Source: JACQID01 sp035289125 (GTDB taxonomy: Archaea > Aenigmatarchaeota > Aenigmatarchaeia > GW2011-AR5). Taken from it: 25,932 bases of DNA. A program made the translations under genes and the position numbers. The stretch's first letter is position 1, and every line of letters begins with the position of its first letter. Shown here in pieces: positions 1 to 9,146 of this stretch. The notes beneath the pieces were generated by a model. The model was given only the letters and a program-made list of their open reading frames with translations, did not search any database and was not told the origin of the DNA. The DNA is taken from NCBI GenBank assembly GCA_035289125.1, contig DATDXW010000043.1:1-25932 (forward strand). Direction: 5' to 3'.

Positions 1-1089
1 TCAGTCAAGGAAATCCTTGCTCCTAAGCTTGTCCGGCAGGTATTCTTCGCTCATGAATTTGAGCCCGCGGTGCGACAGCGCCTCTATCTCGGCTTTCACG
101 CCCTTCTCAATCATGAGGTTTATCTCTTTGACCCATCGCGGATTCTTGTTGAACCATTCGTACTGTAAGAGTTCTTTCGCCCGCTTTATGTCCACTTCTT
201 TCGCTTTGATTATCGCCTTCTGCAAATTATATTTGTATATATCCGAAACAGTAAGACCTAAAAATTTCGCCTCAGGTGTCGCTATTCTGTCGGAAACATG
301 TGCCAGTGAAATGGAGCCGGACTTTATCACAGAGTATATGTAAAACCCGTAACTGTCCGAGTCCGTGAATACGTATACAGGCAGCTTATGTTCCTTGTTC
401 AGCCGCTGTATGAGTAAGCGCGTCCCTCGTGAAGGCTGCCCTCCCGTGCCTATCAGTATGCACTTGTTCTTCTGCCAGAATTTGTCTTCGTGCAGTCGTT
501 CAAACCCTGCGTTTTTCTCCACGACCAATACAAATTCCGCGTCAACTTTCTCGAACGATATCTCGTCAACCGTGGAAGGTATCGACCATCCTCCGCTTCC
601 GAGCTTGCCCCAGTTTATCTCGTCGCCCCTGTCCCGTATGACGACGTTGCCCGCGACGATTCCTTTCCTGTCGGTCGTGAGGTGCAGGTGCTCGCGTAAC
701 GTGTCTAAAGCGACTTCTATGTCCACAATGAGCGGGTCACTCTCTGATTGCTCGTCGAAAGTATTCTCGTTGCTATCTGGCAGCGTTCTTTTCAGGTTGT
801 AGTACATGTCTCTTATGCTCGCGTGTATGCTCTCGTCTAAAAGACTTTTGCAGAAAGAGCCGACCATCATCGTCTGCATGAACTTTTTTGAGTGGGCGAC
901 GTTGAAGAAGTAGCGCTTCGCGCTTTTGTCGCCAAGAACGAGCTGTTTCGTCTTCTTGTCAAAGACTACGTTAGACAGCGTTCTTAGAGGTATGTCTATG
1001 CTCGGGCTTCCTTCCTCGTTCAGCGTCACGATAACTTTCTCGCCCATTTCGGCGAGCTTCCGTTTGGTTTCCTTTATTTCGTCCGCCAT
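1..1089 (-). CDS. top6A: DNA topoisomerase VI subunit A (Top6A/Spo11 family)
   Basis: Catalytic DNA-cleaving subunit of the type IIB topoisomerase VI (A2B2), which passes one duplex through a transient double-strand break. The 362-aa protein is normal length. The winged-helix (CAP-like) domain has the RDMYY motif with adjacent tyrosines at 96-97, one being the DNA-linking residue. The Toprim domain shows the acidic Mg-binding residues: E191 in VVEKNAGFE, and D243 and D245 in FTDSDSYGF. A GAGGAG ribosome site sits five bases before the ATG. The TGA stop is at the window edge, so the gene is complete. It follows top6B by two bases, so the two subunits are co-expressed. Confidence 0.97.
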   Translation of the reverse strand: MADEIKETKRKLAEMGEKVIVTLNEEGSPSIDIPLRTLSNVVFDKKTKQLVLGDKSAKRYFFNVAHSKKFMQTMMVGSFCKSLLDESIHASIRDMYYNLKRTLPDSNENTFDEQSESDPLIVDIEVALDTLREHLHLTTDRKGIVAGNVVIRDRGDEINWGKLGSGGWSIPSTVDEISFEKVDAEFVLVVEKNAGFERLHEDKFWQKNKCILIGTGGQPSRGTRLLIQRLNKEHKLPVYVFTDSDSYGFYIYSVIKSGSISLAHVSDRIATPEAKFLGLTVSDIYKYNLQKAIIKAKEVDIKRAKELLQYEWFNKNPRWVKEINLMIEKGVKAEIEALSHRGLKFMSEEYLPDKLRSKDFLD

Positions 1090-1091
1090 AT

Positions 1092-2723
1092 TTACTCCTC
1101 TTCGCCTTTCTCTTCCCCGACCGCCAGAGGCGCCACTTCTTCGCCGGTGTCGCCCGCTTTCTGCGACGCTTCCTTCAGTCTGTTTCTGTTCTCTATAATC
1201 TCTTTCAGTTTCTTAAGTATGTCCTTCTCATCCTTGCCTGTGAGAACGTGCAGCGCCGTCGCCATCTCCACGGAATAACGTTCAAATATCTGCAAGCGCC
1301 TCTGCTGGTCGCCCGTGCGCCGCTTGCCCGATAAGTAACGTGAAAGCTGGCGTCCGGCGTCCTGTATTGCTAGTTTCATTTCCTTTATTATATCCGGATA
1401 CGGTGCGATGGCTTCTTTGCTCTCCGAGACAAACGGGACCCATGCTGATGCCATATGAATGACAAGTATCACCGGACCGACCGGCATGTTGTTGCCGGAT
1501 TGCTGCAGCCCGTACCTCTTCCATTCTATCTCTTTTATGGCTTCCATTGTTGCGCACGCACCGGCCTGATACATTAGCGGCACCCGGTTGGCAAAGCGCA
1601 GTATTGTCATCTGCTCGTCGCTCTTTAGGTCTCCGCCGTAAGCGATGCCCACTTCTATCTGGAACGGGTTGCCGCGATAAACGGAAGGCTCGCGCGTCAC
1701 GGCTATCGCAAACTCGGAAGACGGATATTCCTTTTTCATGCTTTTTTCCAGTTCTTTCCCGCCTATGGGCGACAAACAGTCAAGAGGCGGGCGCTGTATT
1801 TTGGCGCGCTGCATTGCCGAAAGCAACGCGTCTATCTCCTCGCGCATCAGTGAAGAAGGAATTTTTTGCGTGTCCAGTTTCGCCGCGACGCATATGTCCT
1901 TCGCGCTTTGCGCCCCGGTAGAGGAAAAATCATTGGCTATGAACGTCGCGAGCGTCCTGCTCTTGCTCGAAGCAAGCATACGCAGTAGTATTCCAAATTC
2001 TATCCCGTAAGGATGCGGCAGCATCTCTTTCGGCTGCTTCGGCAGCTCGTTTACGCTTCGCGGAAAAATCGTCTTCACCCCGTCCGATGCAGTGAAAGTT
2101 ATCCTGGCGTAAGGATTAGCTATAGAAGTCTGCTTAAGGTAGTCGTCAATGCCCTGCACTTTCCTGTAGCGCCCGGTCAGCTCTATCGAAACGATAACGC
2201 CGCTGTCCTTTATCGGAGATTCCACTTCCTCGTCTTTGACAATCTTCGGCTCGTTTTTCAGCGTGTCTATCACCAGTTCCACGTACGTTGCTTTCTTCTG
2301 CGTATTGGTCTTCGCCCATATTCGCGTGGGCTTTCCCGTGGTCAGTTGTGAATAGAGAACAACGGCTGATATCCCGATGCCCTGCTGGCCGCGACTTTGA
2401 CGTAAACGATGAAATTTGCTGCCATAGAGAAGCTTGCCGAAAATTTTCGGCACCTGTTCCTTTACGATACCCGGGCCGTTGTCATGGACAGTGACTATAA
2501 ACCTATCCTCGCTTACGGACTTTAATTTCACGGATATCTCCGGGAGTATTCCCGCCTCTTCGCACGCGTCCAGAGAGTTATCCACGGCTTCCTTCACAGC
2601 CATCATAAGCGCTTTCGTCGGGTTGTCGAATCCCAGCAGATGCTTGTTCTTCTCGAAGAACTCGCTTATCGATATTTCCTTCTGCAACGCAGCCAGCTCT
2701 TCCGCGGTCTTTGCCATAATCAT
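1092..2723 (-). CDS. top6B: DNA topoisomerase VI subunit B (Top6B, GHKL ATPase)
   Basis: ATP-driven clamp subunit of topoisomerase VI; ATP-dependent dimerisation drives strand passage by Top6A. The 543-aa protein has the GHKL Bergerat fold: N-box EAVDNSLDACEEAG near 45-58, DNGPG at 81-85, and the glycine lid GQQGIG at 112-117. The transducer domain carries the switch lysine in SESKEAIAPYPDI (K436). The first ATG overlaps the stop of the KH gene by four bases (ATGA), implying translational coupling. A second ATG two codons later (2717) is an equally possible start. The tail is Glu-rich and probably disordered. Confidence 0.97.
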   Translation of the reverse strand: MIMAKTAEELAALQKEISISEFFEKNKHLLGFDNPTKALMMAVKEAVDNSLDACEEAGILPEISVKLKSVSEDRFIVTVHDNGPGIVKEQVPKIFGKLLYGSKFHRLRQSRGQQGIGISAVVLYSQLTTGKPTRIWAKTNTQKKATYVELVIDTLKNEPKIVKDEEVESPIKDSGVIVSIELTGRYRKVQGIDDYLKQTSIANPYARITFTASDGVKTIFPRSVNELPKQPKEMLPHPYGIEFGILLRMLASSKSRTLATFIANDFSSTGAQSAKDICVAAKLDTQKIPSSLMREEIDALLSAMQRAKIQRPPLDCLSPIGGKELEKSMKKEYPSSEFAIAVTREPSVYRGNPFQIEVGIAYGGDLKSDEQMTILRFANRVPLMYQAGACATMEAIKEIEWKRYGLQQSGNNMPVGPVILVIHMASAWVPFVSESKEAIAPYPDIIKEMKLAIQDAGRQLSRYLSGKRRTGDQQRRLQIFERYSVEMATALHVLTGKDEKDILKKLKEIIENRNRLKEASQKAGDTGEEVAPLAVGEEKGEEE

Positions 2724-3181
2724 CGCTTCATTAACCTGTACGCATTCCTGTGGGGCGCGCCCTGGATGAGCCTCTCTATGACGCGCCTCGCCACGTGCAC
2801 GGCATTATGCGTTCCGATTATCGAGACAGTTTTGCCGTAAATCGAAATGCGGGTGTCGGTGTCCGTTTCCACGCGGCGCTTGGCTTTGCCCCTCGTTCCT
2901 ATTAACCGCGCTTTGATGCGTTCGCCGCCGGGTAGCTCTATCATATAGAGAGTATTCTCATCATCCAGCAGCTCAAGCGCAACGTCATGGGAAAATCCTC
3001 TGCCGATTGCCGTCACAACGAAAGCAGCCATCATCGCGTCAAGAGGCTCGCCGTTTATCTCTATCGAGTCGCTTATATTTATCGTTGTGCCGGTCTTTTC
3101 TTCTATTTTGCGTTTGACAGAACCGCCTCTGCCGATAAGTGCGTGCTTCCGCTTTTCAGGTATCCTGACTTCCTTCAGCAT
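2720..3181 (-). CDS. Two-KH-domain RNA-binding protein, archaeal Dim2/Pno1 family
   Basis: Two tandem KH domains are visible: GRGG loop at 17-20 and GTRG loop at 95-98. The conserved end GAPHRNAYR matches the archaeal Dim2/Pno1 family. Relatives bind the 3' end of pre-16S rRNA and take part in small-subunit maturation and aIF2 contacts; that role is inferred from the family. At 153 aa it is slightly short. It lies four bases after aIF1A and overlaps top6B by four. In many euryarchaea a RIO1 kinase gene stands between aIF1A and this gene; here there is none. Confidence 0.9.
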   Translation of the reverse strand: MLKEVRIPEKRKHALIGRGGSVKRKIEEKTGTTINISDSIEINGEPLDAMMAAFVVTAIGRGFSHDVALELLDDENTLYMIELPGGERIKARLIGTRGKAKRRVETDTDTRISIYGKTVSIIGTHNAVHVARRVIERLIQGAPHRNAYRLMKR

Positions 3182-3185
3182 CTTA

Positions 3186-3467
3186 TCACAGCGTGAGGAA
3201 ACCTTTTCTTCTGAGCGCGTTCGCTTCAGTTAGCGTATAGCGCCACGTGACATCCCCGTGCGTTTCGCCCTGTATAGCCCATGGCTTCAGAAGAACCACA
3301 TCACCGACTCTTATCCACACGCGTTTCCTTAGTTTGCCCGGTATTCTCGCCATCCTAACCGTGCCGTCCTGGCACCGGACTCGCATCTTGTTGGTTCCAA
3401 GCATGGTCTCCACCACGGCTGGAATCTCGCCATTCCTTGGCGTCCTTACCCTCACTTCTTCTTCCAT
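3186..3467 (-). CDS. eif1A: Translation initiation factor aIF1A
   Basis: Small OB-fold factor that binds the A-site region of the 30S subunit and promotes initiator tRNA recruitment. Family residues are clear: RVRTPRNGEIPAVVE, the MRVRCQDGTVRMARIPGK core, and RVGDVVLLKPW. I chose the ATG at 3467 (93 aa), four bases after the NMD3 stop, because family members begin a few residues before this RVR motif. In-frame ATGs at 3485 and 3527 would add 6 or 20 basic residues and overlap NMD3; no good ribosome site separates the options. It lies between NMD3 and the KH protein in one tight operon. Confidence 0.93.
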   Translation of the reverse strand: MEEEVRVRTPRNGEIPAVVETMLGTNKMRVRCQDGTVRMARIPGKLRKRVWIRVGDVVLLKPWAIQGETHGDVTWRYTLTEANALRRKGFLTL

Positions 3468-3471
3468 AGTA

Positions 3472-4068
3472 TCATCGTATTGCATAAACGGTTCTGTATA
3501 GCTTCTTTCCTTTCTTTTCACCCGCAAGCTTAAAAGAGCCGATTACGTCGTATTTCGAGGAAAGTGCCTTGGCCACTTTTCTCGCATCGCCTTTCTTCAC
3601 GATGCGCATGTCGTATCCCTCTTCACGGCGGATGATGCCCGTGATCGCGCGCGAGGGCAAAGCCGCGCGCGCCTTCTCCATTATCTTCTCCCTGTCCGGG
3701 CCGCGCGCTTGTATGACGCCTTCATGATAGTTGCCGGATATCTGTGAGCAGCGGTCGCAAAGCCGCTCCTTTACCCGCACGTGCAGTTCTTTTATCTCCC
3801 GTTTCTTGATTCCGTTTGCAAGCCTGCCCTCCGCTTCCAGCGTGACAGTAGCCGTGCTCCCGACCATTTTGAGGTGCATGGAGATGACTTTCGTTTTTGT
3901 AGCCTTCTCCAGCACGGCTTTCCGCACAGATTCTTCCATGTCCGCAGTGCATCGCGGGCACGCGTTGATAGTGAAGTCCTTTATGGAAAGAAGGCTCTTC
4001 CCTTCGGCGAAGCATGCCTTGCATAAATACCCAATTGTAGCGGGTTCCCCGCACTTGATGCAGAACAT
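3472..4068 (-). CDS. NMD3-family zinc protein (60S/50S export-adaptor homologue)
   Basis: The 198-aa protein starts MFCIKCGEPATIGYLCKAC. It has four CxxC pairs, near residues 3/6, 16/19, 37/40 and 104/107, enough for two zinc ribbons as in the N-terminus of NMD3. Eukaryotic NMD3 binds the large ribosomal subunit and is much longer; the archaeal role is not established but is thought to be ribosomal. I preferred the ATG one base after the upstream stop. A GTG at 4083 would add five residues and overlap the pilin gene. The aIF1A/KH context supports a translation-related job. Confidence 0.85.
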   Translation of the reverse strand: MFCIKCGEPATIGYLCKACFAEGKSLLSIKDFTINACPRCTADMEESVRKAVLEKATKTKVISMHLKMVGSTATVTLEAEGRLANGIKKREIKELHVRVKERLCDRCSQISGNYHEGVIQARGPDREKIMEKARAALPSRAITGIIRREEGYDMRIVKKGDARKVAKALSSKYDVIGSFKLAGEKKGKKLYRTVYAIR

Positions 4069-4069
4069 G

Positions 4070-5110
4070 CTAATAGAACGCACTCCATATTAAAATAGTT
4101 ATTATATAAGGGTCTCCGTCTATGGAACCCGGTAGTGTCGTAGCAGAGTACGGCTGTCTGGTTGGGGGCGCACCATTTTTTATCATGTATTTCTCGCCCT
4201 CGGCAAACATGAGGGTGGCGCGGAACAGCTTGTTAACGTCGTCATTTATCACTTCTCCGCTGATGTCTGTGGAGTCCCCATCGTATCCCGCGAACCACGC
4301 TGTTTTTTCAGTTGCCTTCACAAGCGAATAATCATCTGCCGGCGTGTGCACCACGATGGTATTGTCATCCACCGCTATTCTATTGAGATCAGGTTCGGTT
4401 GTGAACGCGAAATTTTCATTCTCGTCGTAGCTTGAAGAGTGCGTGAAATATTTTCCCACCATATAAGACGGCGACGGCACGGCGCCCGGATAGAAACCGG
4501 CCGTCCCGCCGCCTCCTGTGCCGCTTTGCCACGTAAGCCCGAACACGCTGCCCAGTATATCGTCGCTATCGGAAAGAAAATCACTTTCTGCAAGGTCCGA
4601 GAACAATATTACCCTGCGCCCCAGAAAAAGCCATTGCTCCATAAGAGGCATGTTTCCCTGCATGGAAGGGACGTCCGTAAAAAGTATGAGATTGGCGGCT
4701 TTGTCCACGTTCGCCACATCCGGGTCGGCGCTCATAAGTATCTTCACGGTGCGACCTTTATACTCGAACGTCGTGCCGAGTCGCGACTGTATAGCGTCCG
4801 CCTCGTCAGTCGTGCACACGCAATGAATGCGGAGTGATGGAGACGGCATTCCTTCCACAGCAAGCGTGTATTCAACGGTTGCCGGCAGAAGCCGCGAGAG
4901 TATACCAGTCACGGCTCCCGCATCGTTGTTGTATATGGCGTCGTTGAGCGTGCCCGACAAGTATAGGGAGCGCAGCGCGTCGTCCGCGGTCGCGCGGAGG
5001 GTTGCGCTGTCCCAGAAAGAGTAACTGGTTATTGAGAAGAAATAAGTTATCGACGTGAAAAGTATTATTGATGCGATGAACGCTTCCAGTATTCTCATAA
5101 AGCCTTTCAT
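4070..5110 (-). CDS. Pilin-like secreted/membrane-anchored protein, large
   Basis: The N-terminus MKGFMRILEAFIASIILF has a three-residue leader ending in Lys-Gly, a glutamate six residues after the possible cut, then one long hydrophobic helix, as in archaeal type IV pilin precursors. The remaining ~310 residues are polar and extracellular-looking, with a Gly-rich loop (GTGGGG) around 200; no fold was recognised. A paired cysteine motif CVC lies near 97-99. It overlaps the preceding pilin-like gene by four bases and is the last pilus gene before NMD3. It could be a minor pilin or tip/adhesin subunit. Confidence 0.7.
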   Translation of the reverse strand: MKGFMRILEAFIASIILFTSITYFFSITSYSFWDSATLRATADDALRSLYLSGTLNDAIYNNDAGAVTGILSRLLPATVEYTLAVEGMPSPSLRIHCVCTTDEADAIQSRLGTTFEYKGRTVKILMSADPDVANVDKAANLILFTDVPSMQGNMPLMEQWLFLGRRVILFSDLAESDFLSDSDDILGSVFGLTWQSGTGGGGTAGFYPGAVPSPSYMVGKYFTHSSSYDENENFAFTTEPDLNRIAVDDNTIVVHTPADDYSLVKATEKTAWFAGYDGDSTDISGEVINDDVNKLFRATLMFAEGEKYMIKNGAPPTRQPYSATTLPGSIDGDPYIITILIWSAFY

Positions 5111-5595
5111 TTGCTCACCGTTAACTCTATCAGGACCACGCTTCCGCTTTCGGTTGTCGCGGACCTTTTTGCCGTGAAGCGCGTGCCCCCGGAATCCGGC
5201 GAACCGCAGCTTGCCAGCACTCCTATGCCATCAGTTATCCTTATGCTCACGAAGGCGCCGGGAGAAAACATATCGTAAAGTTTTACTAGTTTGTCGGCAT
5301 CCGGCGGATTGCAATAGGCGTTTAGCGCCGATATTTTTTGCGTTTCCACGATTCCGTTCGTGCCCGAAGAAAGCCCGAACATCGCCGCGCCGTCGGGCGA
5401 ATCCTCCCATCCAGGCGAACCCGTGCCGTATATGAGCATATCCGAAACCCGGTAAGACGACGATTTGACGTTCTGCAGCGCCGACTGTTCTTCAAAAAGC
5501 GGCAGCCGCGATATTACGGCGATAAGAATGAACGATATCGTGCCTATGAAGATGGCGATAGCGACGATGAATTCTATGTCCAGAACGGCTTTCAT
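5107..5595 (-). CDS. Pilin-like protein, small
   Basis: The 162-aa N-terminus MKAVLDIEFIVAIAIFIG fits the archaeal prepilin rule well: Lys-Ala leader, glutamate at +5 after the predicted cut, then a long hydrophobic helix to about residue 32. The rest is a small polar domain with two cysteines (near 95 and 129), possibly a disulfide on the outside of the cell. It begins four bases after the second TadC-like gene and overlaps the next pilin-like gene by four bases. Processing by a FlaK/PibD-type peptidase is expected, but no such gene lies in the window. Confidence 0.72.
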   Translation of the reverse strand: MKAVLDIEFIVAIAIFIGTISFILIAVISRLPLFEEQSALQNVKSSSYRVSDMLIYGTGSPGWEDSPDGAAMFGLSSGTNGIVETQKISALNAYCNPPDADKLVKLYDMFSPGAFVSIRITDGIGVLASCGSPDSGGTRFTAKRSATTESGSVVLIELTVSK

Positions 5596-5599
5596 CGCA

Positions 5600-6559
5600 T
5601 CACACCATTCCCAGTTTGACCACCAGCAGATACGTGAGTACGCCGATCGTGAACATTATTATGCTGTGCTTGACGCCGCCCGATATGGAATCGGTGGATA
5701 TCTGCCCGGCTATAAGCCCGGAAAAGATGGACTGTATCACGATCATCAGGAAGAACAGTGACTTATAATATGATGACGCCTCTTCCGGAGCGCCGAACTG
5801 GAACGCAGCGGATGTAGTATGGAAAATATTGCACCCTATGCACGATGGCCCGGAAACGCCCACACATAGCTGGCAAGGATTGGTGCCCATTAAGCCGGAT
5901 GGTGATATCCCGCCCACGGACATGGAGCCGCCGGAAATTTCCGACTGTACGAGAGGAATGAGGAATTTCACGAGTGCCAGCGATATGCCGACGAAGATGA
6001 AGAATATAGCATACAGCATCAAGACCTGTTGGTCGAGGAGACCTGACTTTTCGCTTTCCACGTCCCGGAGCATTTCTATATTGTTCGCGAGCGCATCCAT
6101 TATCTCCGTGACGTTCGTGCCTGACGCGGATGCCTGTCGTATTATCATTACGGAACGCGTGATGACCCTACTCTGCCCGACGCTCCGGGCGAAACCGTCC
6201 AGTACGGAGTCAAGCGGAACGTTCCAGCTCAACTGCGTCGCCATCTTCTCAACGTGCGGCGTCAGCGAGCCGTAATTTGACTTGGACACAAGACGTATTG
6301 ATTGCAGTATCGTCAGGCCCGCGCGTTGAGATTCCGCCAAGTCTCTCAACAGGCTGGGAAACTCCTTCTCATAAAGCCTGGTTTTACGAAACTCCAGAAA
6401 ATTATAAACAGCATACGGGACAATGAGCATCATCATTCCAAGAAATATGAGATTTGCGGAGACCGGAAAGTTGCTGGAGAAGGCGATGGCCAGAACAATG
6501 GCTATGGCGAAACCCGTCAATGACAGTATCAGCACTTTCCGTTTCTTCGTGGTTCCCAT
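5600..6559 (-). CDS. Type II/IV secretion platform protein, TadC/FlaJ type (T2SSF domain), with Cys-rich loop
   Basis: Inner-membrane platform subunit on which the pilus ATPase acts. Two N-terminal membrane segments (about 10-28 and 36-55) precede the cytoplasmic T2SSF helical domain (70-170, FPSLLRDLAESQRAGLTILQSI). A membrane segment at 180-204 follows, then a loop, and two more helices at the end. The loop holds two CxxC pairs (C229/C232 and C240/C243), unusual for this family and suggestive of metal binding or disulfides. It starts four bases after the other platform gene, so two T2SSF proteins are made together. Confidence 0.88.
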   Translation of the reverse strand: MGTTKKRKVLILSLTGFAIAIVLAIAFSSNFPVSANLIFLGMMMLIVPYAVYNFLEFRKTRLYEKEFPSLLRDLAESQRAGLTILQSIRLVSKSNYGSLTPHVEKMATQLSWNVPLDSVLDGFARSVGQSRVITRSVMIIRQASASGTNVTEIMDALANNIEMLRDVESEKSGLLDQQVLMLYAIFFIFVGISLALVKFLIPLVQSEISGGSMSVGGISPSGLMGTNPCQLCVGVSGPSCIGCNIFHTTSAAFQFGAPEEASSYYKSLFFLMIVIQSIFSGLIAGQISTDSISGGVKHSIIMFTIGVLTYLLVVKLGMV

Positions 6560-6563
6560 AGCA

Positions 6564-7424
6564 TTACCCGTTGGGGGATATTGATTTCATGAGCATCATG
6601 AACCCCACCGAAAGCAGGGGCAGTATTATGAAAACGATGAAAGACTGGATGGCTGCCGTTTCCGCGCCGGACGTTATTGCCGCCATGATGGATGAAAGGA
6701 CAACGAAGAACATCGCACCGACTATGATGAGCGTCAGGTATATTTCCACGAACAGCGAAAGGTCCTGCGCGTATTTTTTTATCCGGCGCCTGTAATCTGC
6801 CATAAGGTCGTTCGATTTTCCTGACACATAATCGTTTATGTTGCCGCCCGACGCGTAGACGTTGTTTATTCCCCACAGAAGCTCCTTGAATTCTTTTGAT
6901 GGCGTGCTGTTTGCCCTTCTTTTTATCGCGGAGTGAAGAGACATGCCGAAAACTTCAACGTCCCTCACTATAGTGCGGCAGTCCTTGGCCACTTCGCCGT
7001 ATTCGTCAAATTGCGAGAGTGTCCGGAAAAAGAATATAGGAGGCGCGTCTTTTGTGGCTATTGACGATAGATAGGAAACCGCGAAAGGCAGTACCTTGCG
7101 TATGTTCACTTCACGCGCCTTGGCCTGCGTCCCTGGATAGGAATAGAAAAGGAAGAGCATGCCGCCGGCTATGGAGCCCGATAGCGTTAGTGAGAGGAAT
7201 ACAGCCATCAGCGGCTGTATTGAGAGCAGTCCGAATATGAACGAGAATATCATCATTTCCACGATGAACGTGGATGCAGTGAAGAACCCGGATAGCGCAA
7301 GCCATTCTTCTAATGTATACGTCATGTTCGCTTTCTGCAATTCTTCCTGCACATCCGGAAAATACATAGCCGCCTTTTTTGCATAACCGCCGAAGACGCG
7401 ATAAGATACGCTCTGTAAGGTCAT
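6564..7424 (-). CDS. Type II/IV secretion platform protein, TadB/FlaJ type (T2SSF domain)
   Basis: First of two adjacent T2SSF-type platform proteins. Membrane helices lie near 40-70 and 75-95. The cytoplasmic domain at about 105-215 contains LPFAVSYLSSIATKDAPP and the conserved ASGGNINDYVS motif. Paired helices close the 286-aa protein. Its start overlaps the ATPase stop by four bases, so it is translationally coupled to the motor it works with. The paired platform recalls TadB/TadC and the archaeal pilus systems that split FlaJ in two; which member plays which role cannot be told from sequence. Confidence 0.88.
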   Translation of the reverse strand: MTLQSVSYRVFGGYAKKAAMYFPDVQEELQKANMTYTLEEWLALSGFFTASTFIVEMMIFSFIFGLLSIQPLMAVFLSLTLSGSIAGGMLFLFYSYPGTQAKAREVNIRKVLPFAVSYLSSIATKDAPPIFFFRTLSQFDEYGEVAKDCRTIVRDVEVFGMSLHSAIKRRANSTPSKEFKELLWGINNVYASGGNINDYVSGKSNDLMADYRRRIKKYAQDLSLFVEIYLTLIIVGAMFFVVLSSIMAAITSGAETAAIQSFIVFIILPLLSVGFMMLMKSISPNG

Positions 7425-9142
7425 GCCTCTCCCTCAATTTTGGCAAGCAGCCCCTCCGGCGAAGTATAGAAAGCGTCTATGACGGCTCCCACTTCCCTGT
7501 AGTCCTTGATGCCTCGTTCAAGCATCCAGTTTATTATCCTGCCGCGCTTCTCTATTTCCCGGCGAATGTCATCGGGCGATATCCCCACGGAGTCCGCTAT
7601 CTTCCGAAGCAGCACGCTTTTATTACCGACTACATATTTGTCGTTTCGCGCGTCCCATGTGATGAGCTCGTCCATTACGGGAGCCTTGGAATCTTCGTTA
7701 AACCCTATGACTTCAACGAGGGAGCTGACCCTCCGGATATATTTCTTGCCTTTCTTTACTCGCTTTATGAATATTATGACGTCCAGATTCTGCAGCAGAT
7801 AAGCCGGCAGTCCTATCGGCTCGGACGTTAGCCTGTCCACGAGCTTGTTAAAGTCCTCCGCGTGCACCGTGGAGAGCCCTGGATGCCCTACTGCCATCTG
7901 CTGGAAAAGCACGTAAGCTTCCTTGCCTCGGACCTCGCCCACGATTATGTAATCCGGCCTTTGCCGCAGCGACTCTTTCAGGAGGCTGAACATATCCACT
8001 TGCGTGCCCGTCTCATCCACGGCAACGCGCGCCACTTCCGGCACCCAGTGGGCGTGCGGCAGTCGTAGTTCCGCTGTGTCTTCTATGCTCACTATCTTCA
8101 TCTGCGGATTGATGAACAGCGACAGCACATTCAGGAAAGACGTCTTGCCGGTTGCCGTGCCGCCTGACATCAGGAAACTTTTGCCGTATTCCAGAACAAA
8201 CCATGCGTATGCGAGCATGGTCGTGTCGCATGTCCCGTAGCCGATTAGGTCTACGGGAGTAAGAGGCTTGTCCGTGAACATCCGGATTGTGAAATTGCTC
8301 CCTCTTCTGGCTATGTCGCCGCCCAGCGTCGCCTGGACTCTGCTGCCGTCGGGTAACGTGCCGTCAAGAAGAGGATGCGATATTGATATGGTTTTTCCGC
8401 ACCGTTCGCTGAGACGGTTGGCAAATGAGTCCAGCTCTATAGTGCTGTCAAACTTGATATTAGTTCTTATAGAGCCAATCTTGGGATTCCTGTGATAAAC
8501 GTATATGTATATGCCCTCGCCGTCGCACGATATATCCTCGATGTTCTTGTCCGCCAGCAGCGGTTCTACCCGCTCCATCCCGATGAAGTCGCGGAAGACG
8601 TAATACTTTAGCACGGCCTTCTTTTCCTCGCTCAATGCGTAGCCGAAATAGCTTATCGCCCGCCGCACGGATTTTTCCATGTATCCTTCCACGTTGGTAT
8701 TGCGCACCTCGGAGAAGTTTATGTCGACCTTTTCCTGTATGTAATCCTTGATGTTTTGTATCATTTTTTTTTCATGCTCGTTTATTTCCGGCTCGATCAC
8801 GCGATATACCATCTCCTTTGACGCAGTGTCGTATGATATGTGCACATAGACGGGCACGCCGGCAGCAAAGTTCGGAAACGTCAGCGGATATTTGAGTTCC
8901 TTGAAATCACCTTCCTGTACCTCCTGTTCTTCTTGCTTGTACGTGGCTATCACAGGCACGTTTATGCCATTGTCTATCAGCGCCTTGAATTCTGCCGACG
9001 GAGTCCCTCGGCGGGTATGCGTTTCTTGCGGCGAGGGTGGCATGCCTATGAATCCCATGGGCGTCGCCGTTGCCGCGGGCGCATCTTTTTTCAGCCGTAT
9101 CTTCGGGAAAGATGAAGACTTGAGAGAAATCCGGAACCCCAT
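7421..9142 (-). CDS. Pilus assembly/secretion ATPase, VirB11/GspE/FlaI family
   Basis: Hexameric cytoplasmic motor for pilin extraction and assembly. The core has Walker A GGTATGKT (327-334), Asp box IEDTAEL (353-359), Walker B IIVGEVRG (399-406, Glu403) and His box GHPGLSTVHA (419-428). The first ~50 residues are Ser/Lys/Pro-rich and probably disordered. Residues ~80-190 form the archaeal-type N-terminal domain. At 573 aa it is within the range for archaeal FlaI/GspE2 proteins. It sits between pilin-like genes and two platform genes, so it is the pilus motor; no archaellum fla accessory genes are near, making an archaellum unlikely. Confidence 0.94.
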   Translation of the reverse strand: MGFRISLKSSSFPKIRLKKDAPAATATPMGFIGMPPSPQETHTRRGTPSAEFKALIDNGINVPVIATYKQEEQEVQEGDFKELKYPLTFPNFAAGVPVYVHISYDTASKEMVYRVIEPEINEHEKKMIQNIKDYIQEKVDINFSEVRNTNVEGYMEKSVRRAISYFGYALSEEKKAVLKYYVFRDFIGMERVEPLLADKNIEDISCDGEGIYIYVYHRNPKIGSIRTNIKFDSTIELDSFANRLSERCGKTISISHPLLDGTLPDGSRVQATLGGDIARRGSNFTIRMFTDKPLTPVDLIGYGTCDTTMLAYAWFVLEYGKSFLMSGGTATGKTSFLNVLSLFINPQMKIVSIEDTAELRLPHAHWVPEVARVAVDETGTQVDMFSLLKESLRQRPDYIIVGEVRGKEAYVLFQQMAVGHPGLSTVHAEDFNKLVDRLTSEPIGLPAYLLQNLDVIIFIKRVKKGKKYIRRVSSLVEVIGFNEDSKAPVMDELITWDARNDKYVVGNKSVLLRKIADSVGISPDDIRREIEKRGRIINWMLERGIKDYREVGAVIDAFYTSPEGLLAKIEGEA

Positions 9143-9146
9143 ATAA

